Origin: Caulobacteraceae bacterium
GTDB lineage: Bacteria > Pseudomonadota > Alphaproteobacteria > Caulobacterales > Aquidulcibacteraceae
DNA: 64,000 nt
Direction: 5' to 3'
Assembly: GCA_016703335.1 (NCBI GenBank)
Contig: JADJCG010000015.1
Location: forward strand, 62,001-126,000
Made by a program: the position numbers and the translations under genes
Part shown: one piece after another, positions 17,189 to 25,572 of the stretch
Layout: every line of letters begins with the position of its first letter
Position numbering within the stretch: the first letter of the stretch is position 1
The notes under the pieces: generated by a model
Database searches by the model: none
What the model saw: only the letters and a program-made list of their open reading frames with translations
What the model was told of the DNA's origin: nothing

Positions 17189-18048
17189 CGGCGCAATACC
17201 TGGCGCACGTCGTTTGACTGCAACGCAGCGACACGCGCAGCGGCGCCTGCATCCTCTGCAGCATACGCCAAAATGAAATCGGCGCCGTTGCGCATGGCGT
17301 CTGGGCCGCTCGCACCTGCCGCCTGTTGGCCGCCGATCAAATTGTGATGCCCACCCAAATAAACGAGCGCCATCTTATTGCCGGCGGGACTGGTCTCGTA
17401 CGGGTAGAGGTGATCGTGCCAATCGGTGAGGTTGGCTTCCTCAACGATGTCGTGATCGCCGGTCATCATCAGCGTCGGTGTCGTGAGACCGGAATAACTG
17501 CTTTCATTGATCAAGCCCGGAACGCGGCCAGCCGATGAAAATGCGACGGCGGCTTTCACCGGTGCAAGCGGCGCGGGTACGGCAGGCGGCAAACCGCCCG
17601 CCGTGATTAGCGACATCAGCCCACCATAGGAATGGCCGGACACAGCAAGCGGCGCGTTCGGCGCGAGCGAAGTAAGCAACCGGAAACCGGCGCCCATATC
17701 TTCGCAGCGCGCACCGAAGCCGGCTCTACGATCGAACTCCGCGTGCCGCGGATGTTCTTGTGAATCCACGTGCAGCGGCGCGGCGATCAGAATGTCGGCG
17801 TCGCGATAGGCGCTCGTCAGCGCCTCGTAGTTCTGTGGCTTTCCGCCTTGCCCATGGCTAAAAACAATTGCTGCACGGACCGTGGCTGGGCGCCAGATGG
17901 AATAGGTAACGGTCCGTCCGTTGCTCACCGTGATGGTGGTTTCATCGTCTTGCGCGGCGTACGCTTGTGCTGGGAGTAAAGCTGCGGCGGTCAGAGCGGC
18001 GGCCGCGCCAAGCAGCGCCCTGCGGGTGTGGACGATTTTTTGAGCCAT
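17185..18048 (-). CDS. exported alpha/beta hydrolase (dienelactone-hydrolase/acetylhydrolase-like)
   Basis: 287 residues. The N-terminus has a twin-arginine-like signal, 'HTRRALLGAAAALTAAALL' with an AYA-A cleavage site near residue 32. The hydrolase core shows 'AIVFSHGQGGKPQNYEAL', nucleophile 'SGHSYGGL', acid region 'MMTGDHDIV' and His in 'LGGHHNLIGG'. It resembles predicted exported esterases acting on small esters. It sits between hutI and hutU on the opposite strand; no link to histidine use is evident. Its stop overlaps hutI by four bases. It starts about 125 bases from hutU, so regulatory sites may be shared. Confidence 0.82.
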   Translation of the reverse strand: MAQKIVHTRRALLGAAAALTAAALLPAQAYAAQDDETTITVSNGRTVTYSIWRPATVRAAIVFSHGQGGKPQNYEALTSAYRDADILIAAPLHVDSQEHPRHAEFDRRAGFGARCEDMGAGFRLLTSLAPNAPLAVSGHSYGGLMSLITAGGLPPAVPAPLAPVKAAVAFSSAGRVPGLINESSYSGLTTPTLMMTGDHDIVEEANLTDWHDHLYPYETSPAGNKMALVYLGGHHNLIGGQQAAGASGPDAMRNGADFILAYAAEDAGAAARVAALQSNDVRQVLRR

Positions 18049-18080
18049 AGGGTGTCTCCGTGTCGGCGCATCTTAGTTGG

Positions 18081-18113
18081 GTGGAGACGTCCACGCCACG
18101 GTGCGATGCCGTG
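18081..18113. promoter_or_regulatory. two small inverted repeats in the divergent hydrolase/hutU region
   Basis: GTGGA (18081-18085) with TCCAC (18090-18094), then CACGG and CCGTG separated by seven bases (about 18097-18113), lie between the two divergent start codons. They are the only clear dyads there and could bind a Hut repressor, but no regulator gene is in the window and no known consensus is matched. Confidence 0.22.
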
Positions 18114-18172
18114 ACATTGGACGCGGACCTTACGGCAGGCCTAACAACCGCCTCAAAATTCCGGGAGGAAAC

Positions 18173-19843
18173 ATGGATCCCCATCGCGATCCGTCGCGCG
18201 TCATCCGCGCGCCGCGAGGCATGGAACGCAGTGCAAAGAGCTGGCTCACCGAAGCCGCGTTGCGGATGCTGATGAACAATCTCGATCCGGATGTCGCTGA
18301 GCACCCGGAGGAGCTCGTCGTGTACGGCGGCATCGGCCGCGCCGCGCGTGATTGGGCGAGCTACGACAAGATTGTCGAAACGCTGCGCCGTCTCGAAGAA
18401 GACGAAACGCTGCTGATCCAAAGCGGCAAGCCTGTTGGTGTGTTCAAGACGCATCCCGACGCGCCGCGCGTGCTCATCGCGAACTCGAACCTCGTGGGCA
18501 AGTGGGCGACCTGGGACCACTTCCGCGAGCTCGAGCGCCAGGGCCTCATGATGTACGGCCAGATGACGGCCGGGTCGTGGATTTACATCGGCACCCAAGG
18601 GATTGTGCAGGGCACGTACGAGACCTTTGCTGAAATGGGCCGCAATCACTTTAGCGGCGATTGGAAGGGCAAGTGGATTTTGACCGCCGGCCTTGGCGGC
18701 ATGGGCGGCGCGCAACCGCTCGCGGCTGTCATGGCTGGCGCCTGCTGCTTGGCCATCGAGTGTCAAAGCGATCGCATCGATAAGCGTCTGCAGACACGCT
18801 ACTTGGACAAGCGCGCCGAAACGCTCGACCAGGCGATGGCGATGATCAACGAGGCATGCGCGAAGGGCGAGGCGATCTCCGTTGGTCTGTTCGGCAACGC
18901 CGCAGAGATTTTGCCGCAGATGGTGAAGCGCGGCATCCGCCCGGATGCCGTCACCGATCAAACTTCAGCGCATGACACCGTAAACGGATATCTGCCCGCA
19001 GGTTGGACAGTCGAACGCTGGAACAAAACGCGCGCACAAAATCCAGAAGCCGTGCGCGAAGCCGCATGCGCGTCGATCGCCGTGCACGTGCAGGCTATGC
19101 TCGACTTCCACAACATGGGCATTCCCACCGTCGACTACGGCAACAACATTCGCCAAGTCGCGAAGGATAACGGCATTGCTGATGCGTTCGCGTATCCTGG
19201 TTTCGTGCCTGCGTATGTGCGTCCGCTCTTCTGCCGCGGCATCGGCCCATTCCGCTGGGTGGCGCTCACCGGCAATCCGGACGACATCGCGAAGACCGAT
19301 GCCAAGGTGAAAGAGCTCATCCCGAACGACGCACATCTGCATCGTTGGCTCGATATGGCGAAGGAGCACATTGCCTTCCAAGGCTTGCCTGCGCGCATTT
19401 GTTGGGTGGGGCTTGGTCAACGGCATCGCCTCGGCCTCGCGTTCAACGAAATGGTCGCGAAGGGTGAGATTGGCCCGCTCGTGATCGGCCGCGATCACCT
19501 TGATAGCGGCAGCGTCGCGTCGCCCAACCGCGAAACCGAAAAAATGCGGGACGGCAGCGATGCCGTCAGCGATTGGCCGCTCCTGAACGCGCTGCTCAAC
19601 ACCGCAGGCGGCGCGACTTGGGTGTCGCTACATCACGGCGGCGGCGTTGGCATGGGCTACTCGCAGCACTCGGGCGTCGTCATCGTTTGCGACGGCAGCG
19701 AAGCGGCGAGCACGCGCATCGCGCGTGTGCTTTGGAACGATCCCGGCACCGGCGTCATGCGCCACGCAGACGCCGGCTATCAAGAGGCGCTGGACTGCGC
19801 TCGCGAACAACATCTCGATCTGCCTGCGCTGGACGTCCGCTAA
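18173..19843 (+). CDS. hutU: urocanate hydratase
   Basis: 556 residues, normal length. Family landmarks include 'VYGGIGRAARDW', 'QSGKPVGVFKTH', 'GRNHFSGDWKGKWILTAG' and 'GLGGMGGAQPLAA' (NAD site), 'DQTSAHD' with the motif for catalysis, and 'HHGGGVGMGYSQHSG' near the end. It adds water to urocanate giving imidazolone propionate, using tightly bound NAD+. ATG 18173 follows GGGAGGAAAC, the best ribosome site of the cluster; an upstream frame extension is rejected. hutH begins directly at the next base after its stop. Confidence 0.96.
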   Translation: MDPHRDPSRVIRAPRGMERSAKSWLTEAALRMLMNNLDPDVAEHPEELVVYGGIGRAARDWASYDKIVETLRRLEEDETLLIQSGKPVGVFKTHPDAPRVLIANSNLVGKWATWDHFRELERQGLMMYGQMTAGSWIYIGTQGIVQGTYETFAEMGRNHFSGDWKGKWILTAGLGGMGGAQPLAAVMAGACCLAIECQSDRIDKRLQTRYLDKRAETLDQAMAMINEACAKGEAISVGLFGNAAEILPQMVKRGIRPDAVTDQTSAHDTVNGYLPAGWTVERWNKTRAQNPEAVREAACASIAVHVQAMLDFHNMGIPTVDYGNNIRQVAKDNGIADAFAYPGFVPAYVRPLFCRGIGPFRWVALTGNPDDIAKTDAKVKELIPNDAHLHRWLDMAKEHIAFQGLPARICWVGLGQRHRLGLAFNEMVAKGEIGPLVIGRDHLDSGSVASPNRETEKMRDGSDAVSDWPLLNALLNTAGGATWVSLHHGGGVGMGYSQHSGVVIVCDGSEAASTRIARVLWNDPGTGVMRHADAGYQEALDCAREQHLDLPALDVR

Positions 19844-21322
19844 ATGAAACTCTCTCTGCAACAGCTTCGCGCGCTCTGGTCTGGTAAGGGTGCGCTCGCG
19901 CTCGACGCCGCAGACTACAAGCGCATCGATGAATCCGCCGCCGCCGTCCAACGCGCGCTCGGCACGGGCGCTGCGCTCTACGGTATTAATACGGGCTTTG
20001 GAAAGCTCGCCTCCAAGCGCATCGATGCCGATCAACTCGAACAACTCCAACGCAACTTGGTTCTTTCGCACGCTGTCGGCGTTGGTCCTGCACTCGGCGA
20101 ACGCGTCGTGCGTCTCGCTATGGCGATTAAAGTCGTTACGCTTGCCGCCGGCCGCTCGGGCGTGCGCCGCATCGTAGTCGACACGCTCGCAAAGCTGCTG
20201 GCAGCGAACGCGCTGCCCGTGATTCCGGCGCAAGGGTCTGTTGGCGCTTCCGGCGATCTTGCGCCGTTGGCGCACATGTCGTGCGCGATCATCGGCGAGG
20301 GCGATGTTCGGCTGAGTGGTGAGAAGATCAGCGCCCGAGACGCGCTGAAGCGCATCGGCGCGGAGCCTGTCGTGCTTGGGCCGAAGGAGGGCCTCGCGCT
20401 TCTCAACGGCACGCAAATCTCAACTGCGCTGGCGCTCGACGCACTCTTCCGCGCGCAAGATGTCTTCGATGCCGCGCTTGTTTCAGGCGCGATGTCGACT
20501 GATGCGATGAAGGGCAGCGATGCGCCTTTCGACGAACGCATTCATGTCGCGCGCGGTCAAAAAGGGCAGATCGAAGTCGCGGCGCGGTTGCGCGCGCTGA
20601 TGTCCGGTAGCGCTATCCGCGAAAGCCATCGCACAGGCGACGATCGCGTGCAGGACCCTTACTCGATCCGCTGCCAGCCCCAAGTTATGGGCGCTTGTCT
20701 TGACGTGCTGAACAGCGCTGCAGCTACTCTTGAGATCGAAGCCAACGCTGTCACCGACAACCCGCTCGTCTTCGCCGAGGACGACGCGATCCTCTCGGGC
20801 GGCAACTTCCACGCTGAACCTGTGGCCTTCGCCGCCGACATGATCTCCCTGGCGGCAGCGGAGATCGCCTCGATCAGCGAGCGTCGCCTCGCAGTGCTGA
20901 TCGACCCAGTGCTCTCAGGCTTGCCTGCGTTCTTGGTGAGAGAGGGCGGTCTCAACTCGGGCTTTATGATCCTGCAAGTCACCGCGGCGGCGCTGGTCTC
21001 TGAGAACAAGACGCTCGCGCACCCGGCCGTCGTAGACACGATCCCGACATCGGCGAACCAGGAAGATCACGTTTCGATGGCGACTTTCGCGGGTCGCAAG
21101 GCTGGCGATATCGCGCGCACCGCCGCGAACGTTATTGCGATCGAATTGCTTGCTGCTGCGCAGGGCCTCGACTTCCAAGCGCCGCTTAAGACGTCCGCGC
21201 CATTGGAGAAAGCGCTCGCCAGCGTGCGCAGCGTTTCGCCGAACTTGGAGCGTGACCGGTCGCTCGCAGGGGATATCGCGCGCGTGTTCGATCTGATCGA
21301 AGCGGGGGCGTTCGCGAACTAG
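19844..21322 (+). CDS. hutH: histidine ammonia-lyase
   Basis: 492 residues. The self-forming MIO cofactor triad Ala135-Ser136-Gly137 lies in 'QGSVGASGDLAPLAH'. 'YGINTGFGKLAS' and 'DPYSIRCQPQVMGA' are further family signatures. The enzyme removes ammonia from histidine to give urocanate, the first Hut step. It starts on the base after the hutU stop, so the pair is translationally coupled and transcribed together. Its TAG stop is shared through CTAG with the convergent lipoprotein gene. Confidence 0.96.
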   Translation: MKLSLQQLRALWSGKGALALDAADYKRIDESAAAVQRALGTGAALYGINTGFGKLASKRIDADQLEQLQRNLVLSHAVGVGPALGERVVRLAMAIKVVTLAAGRSGVRRIVVDTLAKLLAANALPVIPAQGSVGASGDLAPLAHMSCAIIGEGDVRLSGEKISARDALKRIGAEPVVLGPKEGLALLNGTQISTALALDALFRAQDVFDAALVSGAMSTDAMKGSDAPFDERIHVARGQKGQIEVAARLRALMSGSAIRESHRTGDDRVQDPYSIRCQPQVMGACLDVLNSAAATLEIEANAVTDNPLVFAEDDAILSGGNFHAEPVAFAADMISLAAAEIASISERRLAVLIDPVLSGLPAFLVREGGLNSGFMILQVTAAALVSENKTLAHPAVVDTIPTSANQEDHVSMATFAGRKAGDIARTAANVIAIELLAAAQGLDFQAPLKTSAPLEKALASVRSVSPNLERDRSLAGDIARVFDLIEAGAFAN

Positions 21323-21744
21323 CAGCCTTCGGGGTCGAGCACCCAGCCGAGAAGTTCGCCGTCCGCGCCACGCACTTCAGGCGCGGTGTAGCATTCGCCG
21401 CCGGGATTTTCGCCGGGTGCGCGGACGAACTGGATCGCATCCGTGGGCGGATCATTGAGCGCTGGAAGCACGGTCGCGTTCTCGGGATCGTCGTTGTCAT
21501 CGGGCACTACGCAATCGACGTCTCCTGCTTCGCCTGAAAGACGCAGCGTCCTGCGCGCGGCGGGATCGATGGTGACAACGTGCCGGTCAGGCGCCTGCGC
21601 TAGGCACGCGTCGATCAATGGCAAGCGATCGATGATCGGCTGTGCGTTTTCATATTGCGGACCGGACGGCGGCGATGAGGGCGCTGTGCTTTGTCCGCAT
21701 GCCGCCAGCGTGTACGCTGCGATGATGACGCTAAGTTTCTTCAT
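21319..21744 (-). CDS. small lipoprotein of unknown function, read in frame with the upstream gene
   Basis: From ATG 21744 a 141-residue lipoprotein begins: 'MKKLSVIIAAYTLAACGQS' with lipobox 'LAAC'. The mature part has Cys residues that could pair ('CLAQ', 'DVDCVV', 'GGECYTAP' and a terminal Cys) and no recognised domain. In the sequence as given no stop separates it from the lysoplasmalogenase-like gene, giving one long frame. Removing one G before the ATG would end the upstream gene with TGA overlapping this ATG (ATGA), the common pattern in this genome, so two separate genes are more likely than a fusion. Confidence 0.65.
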   Translation of the reverse strand: MKKLSVIIAAYTLAACGQSTAPSSPPSGPQYENAQPIIDRLPLIDACLAQAPDRHVVTIDPAARRTLRLSGEAGDVDCVVPDDNDDPENATVLPALNDPPTDAIQFVRAPGENPGGECYTAPEVRGADGELLGWVLDPEGC

Positions 21745-22632
21745 TCCGTGCCTCGACAACGCAACGACAATGACGCCGGTGAGGATAAGCACCTGCGCCG
21801 CCACATAAGTGCACCACACGACTGGCGCCGGCCAGCGCCGCGCGGGCGAGTCTGCAGGCAAACGGAAGAGCTCAGCTGCGAGTACCAGATCGCTTGCGAG
21901 AAAACTCACCGCTCCGATCATGGCAAGCCAACCCACCCATGGCAGCCACATCGCTGCAACCGCCATTGCGCTGATCGCACCCGCATAGGTCATCGCCGCC
22001 ATCGCCACCGCGCCGAGCTTTCGCCGCCATCCTGCAAGCACGATTGTCGCCAGCACCAATCCTGCAAGCGGCGCAAAGGCAATGAGGGGCGGGCGCGAAT
22101 CCGCTTCACCGTTGAAATACATGAGCCCGCTGACAATCAGCACCGGCGATGAGACGCCGAGCGCGATCAAAGTCGCGACTGCGAGCGTGCTCGAGATTGG
22201 CGCGCGGCGAAATTCGTCTGTGCGCCAAAACCAGATCAGGAAGCCGAGCAGGAAAAGCCCAATGGCAATCATCGCTGCGTAGCGCGGCCAAAGCGGCGCG
22301 TTGTCGCCAGAGAAAAACCAGATCGCGCCGAACATGACGACGTAGACGAGTTGTGCGAGCAGAAACGAAAGAATACCGAGATGCAGGGTCCACTTCGCCT
22401 TGAACGCCAAGAAGAAGTCGCCAAGCGCCGAGCAAATGATCGCGACTATAAGGGGGAAGGGCGCATGCGCGCTGATCAACGCCGCTGCGGTCGCACCCAT
22501 GAACGCCGTCTTGACCAATGCGCGCGCAAAGCTCGGTGGCTTGCGCAAGAAATAAAGACCGTACGCAGCGGCAGCCGCGGCGGCCAACGCCGCGAGCGCC
22601 CAAAAAATTGGGCCAATAGCTATCCCGCCCAT
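21745..22632 (-). CDS. YhhN-family membrane protein (lysoplasmalogenase-like)
   Basis: About 296 residues with eight or so membrane segments. YhhN features include 'SALGDFFLAF', 'LGILSFLLAQLVYVVMF' and the C-terminal 'MIGAVSFLASDLVLAAELF'. Family members hydrolyse the vinyl-ether bond of lysoplasmalogens in animals; the bacterial role is unclear. Its frame runs without stop into the following lipoprotein; the natural end is probably at the lipoprotein start near 21743. The protein is longer than typical YhhN because of extra sequence in the middle. The start is ATG 22632. Confidence 0.7.
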
Positions 22633-22704
22633 CGTTGGCCCTTCGATTCCGCCGCCGTTCAGGCCAGAGTGGTACTACTAGGGGTGAGATACGGGGAAGT
22701 GGGC

Positions 22705-23916
22705 ATGACGACCAAGCTTTGGCGTTTGAAGATGTTTGCGGCGGCTTCGGTCGCCGCTTTGCTTGCTGCCTGCGCGACAGCGCCCACACCCGAAGATGTC
22801 GAAGCTTTGGCGTGGGGCTCGGCCACCTCGCAGGATCGGCCAGAGGCCTACGAGACCTACCTCAACGTTCACGGCCAGAGCCTGCACGCAGAAGCCGCGC
22901 GCCAGCGCATTGCCGAATTGATGGTCTTGGAGCGTGAAGCATGGGGCAGGGCGCGGCAGGTCAACACCGAGGCCGCGTACGAAGATTATCTGAGGCAGTT
23001 CGGCTGGGGCGCGAATGCGCAAGAGGCAGATCAACGCCGCGCTGTTCTGGCGGCGCCACGCCTCGCCGCCCAAGAACGCGCGGATTGGGCGGAAGCCGCG
23101 CGGGTTGATCGCATCGAAGCGTATGAGGGTTTTCTCAACGCGTGGCCAAACGGGGCCAATTCCGAAGAAGCACGCTCGCGTCTGGATTATCTCTGGAACA
23201 CGGATGAAGGCGCGTGGGTGCGTGCTCAGCGTCTGGACTCGGTCGGTGGATACGCGGATTTTCTGCGTGCTTATCCGCGCTCGCCATTCGCCGCCGATGC
23301 ACGCCGGCGTCTTGATGAGTATCGCCGCCAAGACGATTGGGCTTGGGATAGCGCGCGTCGACGTGACGAAGTGCGGGAGTACGAGCGTTACATCCACGAC
23401 TTCCCCGCGGGGTATCACCGCGACGATGCTGAGCGCCGCGTTTATCAATTGCGTGCCGATGATCGGAACGCCTGGGATCGCGCAGTTCGCCGCGATACGA
23501 TCGATGGCTACGACTACTACCTCGCGACGCAGCGTGACGGTGAATTTCGTGATCGCGCCCAGCGCCGCATCCGCACACTACGTGAGGCGCAGGCCAACCC
23601 GCCGCCACCACCGCCGCCAGTCACCCAACCACCAGCACCGCCTCCGCCACCACCCCCGCGCCCGCGTCCGCGTGACCAGGATCAGCCGCCGCCTGCGCCG
23701 CCGCCACCAGTGGTGAGCCCGCCAGCGCCGCCGCCCGTGACGCAACCACCAACGCCACGCCCACGTCCGCGCGATCAGGATCAGCCGCCGCCTGCGCCCC
23801 CGCCACCAGTGGTGAGCCCGCCCCCGCCTGTACCACCACCTCCTCCTCCAGCGGATCAGCAGACAGATCAAAGAGGGGATGCAGATTCCGATCGCGAGCG
23901 CGGCGATCCGAACTGA
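22705..23916 (+). CDS. lipoprotein with six helical repeats and a proline-rich tail
   Basis: 403 residues. A lipoprotein signal ends in 'LLAACATAP'. Residues of about 30-290 form six repeats of 41-45 residues with the pattern W..A...D....Y..(Y/F)L..(Y/F)P.......A..R...L, a TPR-like helical-hairpin repeat. From about 295 the chain is nearly all Pro with runs 'PRPRDQDQPPPAPPPPVVSP' occurring twice, and ends acidic and polar. This would make a membrane-anchored periplasmic scaffold whose stiff proline arm could cross the cell wall. ATG 22705 follows a GGGG-containing ribosome site and begins the signal peptide; the frame is open farther upstream but runs across the divergent gene. No named family is assigned. 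Confidence 0.75.
   Translation: MTTKLWRLKMFAAASVAALLAACATAPTPEDVEALAWGSATSQDRPEAYETYLNVHGQSLHAEAARQRIAELMVLEREAWGRARQVNTEAAYEDYLRQFGWGANAQEADQRRAVLAAPRLAAQERADWAEAARVDRIEAYEGFLNAWPNGANSEEARSRLDYLWNTDEGAWVRAQRLDSVGGYADFLRAYPRSPFAADARRRLDEYRRQDDWAWDSARRRDEVREYERYIHDFPAGYHRDDAERRVYQLRADDRNAWDRAVRRDTIDGYDYYLATQRDGEFRDRAQRRIRTLREAQANPPPPPPPVTQPPAPPPPPPPRPRPRDQDQPPPAPPPPVVSPPAPPPVTQPPTPRPRPRDQDQPPPAPPPPVVSPPPPVPPPPPPADQQTDQRGDADSDRERGDPN
23661..23822 (+). repeat. two 63-base direct repeats in the proline-rich coding region
   Basis: Copies at 23661-23723 and 23760-23822 differ at about four positions and are 99 bases apart. They encode the repeated Arg-Pro / Asp-Gln-Asp-Gln / poly-Pro unit, so they are an internal coding duplication and a likely site of length variation between strains. 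Confidence 0.85.
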
Positions 23917-23995
23917 CGCCACGCGACATTGCGTTCGCGCGGGCGGCGGCTAGAACGCCGTTGCGCGCCAATGTGCGCGTCAAGGGAGGAACAAG

Positions 23996-24706
23996 ATGCG
24001 TCTTTCGTCAGATATCGCGGCTGTTGTGACGGGCGGCGCGTCGGGCTTGGGCAGAGCTACAGTCGAAAAGCTGCGCGCGGATGGCGTGAAGGTCGCGATC
24101 TTCGATCGCGATAGCGTCAATGCCGGCTTCGAGGCGGCCCGCGCCGCCAACGGCCAAGAGCGCATCCTCGTCTGCTGCGCCGGCATCGGTTCGGCAATGA
24201 AGACCGCGAGCCGTTCGAAGGACACCGGCGAGATCAAACATTTCCCGCTCAACATTTTTGAGCTGACCATCCAGATCAACCTAATCGGCACATTTCGCTG
24301 CGTTGCAAAATCGGCGGCCGGCATGCTGACGCTCGATCCAGTTGAAGGCGACGGCCGCGGCGCACTGGTGATGACTGCATCTGTGGCCGCGGAAGATGGT
24401 CAGATCGGCCAGGCAGCTTACTCAGCCTCGAAGGGCGGCGTTGTCGGCATGACGTTGCCGATCGCACGCGATCTCTCAAGCGAGGGCATTCGCATCAACA
24501 CGATCCTGCCGGGCATCTTTGAAACGCCTTTGATGATGGGCGCGCCGGAGAAGGTGAAAGAAGCGTTGGCTGCAAGCGTTCCGTTTCCGAAGCGTCTCGG
24601 AAACCCGCAAGAATACGCATCTCTCGCTCTCGAAATGATTCGAAATCCCTACTTTAACGGCGAGGATGTGCGCTTGGACGGCGCTATTCGCATGGGCCTG
24701 CGCTGA
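23996..24706 (+). CDS. short-chain dehydrogenase, 17beta-HSD10-like (3-hydroxyacyl-CoA dehydrogenase type 2), with internal deletion
   Basis: 236 residues. 'VVTGGASGLGRAT' binds NAD, and the catalytic set is Ser in 'MTASVAAEDGQIGQ' with Tyr-Lys in 'AYSASKGG'. The closest family has about 255-260 residues. Here 'KVAIFDRDSVNAGFEAAR' joins the end of strand 2 straight to the helix after strand 3, so about 24 residues including the conserved adenine-binding Asp of 'DV' are missing, in frame, near 24100-24112. Such a Rossmann fold would be damaged. Family members oxidise branched 3-hydroxyacyl-CoAs. GGAGG precedes ATG 23996. A short direct repeat (GATCGCGAT) near the gap would fit a slip or assembly collapse. 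Confidence 0.82.
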   Translation: MRLSSDIAAVVTGGASGLGRATVEKLRADGVKVAIFDRDSVNAGFEAARAANGQERILVCCAGIGSAMKTASRSKDTGEIKHFPLNIFELTIQINLIGTFRCVAKSAAGMLTLDPVEGDGRGALVMTASVAAEDGQIGQAAYSASKGGVVGMTLPIARDLSSEGIRINTILPGIFETPLMMGAPEKVKEALAASVPFPKRLGNPQEYASLALEMIRNPYFNGEDVRLDGAIRMGLR

Positions 24707-25022
24707 GGCAGGACGCCGCATTTTTGTTGATTTATGTGGGTTTTGGTAACACGCGCGGCCTCCGCGCGTGTGGAAACCGCTGTAAATCAGCTTTTTTACG
24801 TTGCGACTCAGAGGCCCTCATGTCCAGGGAATCCACCGCAAACGTCGAAAACCGCATGAAACCAGGCTTTTTGACATGTTTCGGGAGAGGCGCGATCAAC
24901 GCTCCATCAAGAAATGAGTGGCATCACTCACAGGCCGGCGGGAAGAAGGGCAGCTCAAAAGCCTGATTTGACGCCGGTTCGTTGAGTAACCACACGACAA
25001 CCTTTGAGAAGGGAAACACCAC
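24707..25022. other. intergenic region between the dehydrogenase and HU gene
   Basis: No convincing gene is present; the small open frames lack ribosome sites and protein-like composition. It holds a perfect 10-bp hairpin (ACACGCGCGG/CCGCGCGTGT, 24749-24771), a weak terminator-like stem GCTG/CAGC followed by TTTTTT (24779-24797), and GAGAAGGG before the HU start. The HU promoter must lie here but no clear -35/-10 pair stands out. Confidence 0.6.
24779..24797 (+). terminator. weak intrinsic terminator candidate after the dehydrogenase
   Basis: A 4-bp GC stem with loop TAAAT is followed by six T. The stem is short, but the longer hairpin at 24749-24771 just before it may act together with it to end transcription ahead of HU. 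Confidence 0.3.
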
Positions 25023-25430
25023 ATGGCCAAAAAGGCTGCAAAGAAGAAGGCTCCGGCCAAGAAGAAGTCAGCGGTTCGTAAGTCCGCGAAGAAGGCAGCT
25101 CCGGCCCCGGCGAAGGCCGTGAAGGTCGTTGCGGTTGCCGGCAAGACCGTCACCGCTAGCGCGCTTCTGCAAGCGATCGCCGACCACATGGGCATCAAGA
25201 AGTCGGAAGCCAAGACGATGGTCGAAGGCTACACCGACGTTGTGAAGGCCTACGTCCTGAAGGGCGCCAAGGTGAAGATCGGCGATATCGGCATGATCAT
25301 GGTTCGCGCCCGCAAGGCGCGCATGGGCCGCAACCCGCAAACGGGTGAGCCGGTGAAGATCAAGGCGTCGAAGAAGCTGGCGTTCCGCCAGTCGGCCGTG
25401 ATGAAGGCCCAGGTGATGGGCGGCCGCTAA
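25023..25430 (+). CDS. HU-family DNA-binding protein with histone-H1-like N-terminal tail
   Basis: 135 residues. Residues 1 to about 38 are almost only Lys, Ala and Pro ('KKKAPAKKKSAVRKSAKKAA'), like eukaryotic H1 tails. Residues from about 42 form the HU/IHF fold: 'ALLQAIADHMGIKKSEAKTM', then the arm 'GRNPQTGEPVKIKASKKLAF', the family signature. It should bind and compact DNA as a dimer, with the tail adding non-specific contacts. Standard HU has about 90 residues. GAGAAGGG lies before ATG 25023 and a strong terminator follows at 25517, so it is transcribed alone. Tailed HU proteins are known from several bacteria. Confidence 0.9.
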   Translation: MAKKAAKKKAPAKKKSAVRKSAKKAAPAPAKAVKVVAVAGKTVTASALLQAIADHMGIKKSEAKTMVEGYTDVVKAYVLKGAKVKIGDIGMIMVRARKARMGRNPQTGEPVKIKASKKLAFRQSAVMKAQVMGGR

Positions 25431-25516
25431 GCATTTTTGCTTGGTGCGGGCTCGCTGAGCCCGCGAGGCGCGCCACCGACGCAAAAGTAACATAACCCCA
25501 TTCCGGGGTTGTCGAG

Positions 25517-25549
25517 ACGGCGGGCGTGCTACGAAGCGCCCGCCGTTTT
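25517..25549 (+). terminator. intrinsic terminator after the HU gene
   Basis: ACGGCGGGCG (25517-25526) pairs with CGCCCGCCGT (25537-25546) around a 10-base loop, followed by TTTTCGTTTTT. Two further hairpins (GCGGGCTC/GAGCCCGC near 25447 and AACCCC/GGGGTT near 25494) precede it, so the HU transcript has a highly structured 3' end. Confidence 0.8.
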
Positions 25550-25572
25550 CGTTTTTGGGGCAGGGGGATGCG

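Noticed and set aside
24724..24966. Small open frame in the gap before the HU gene
   Set aside because: No ribosome site, odd composition and overlap with hairpins; not supported as a gene.
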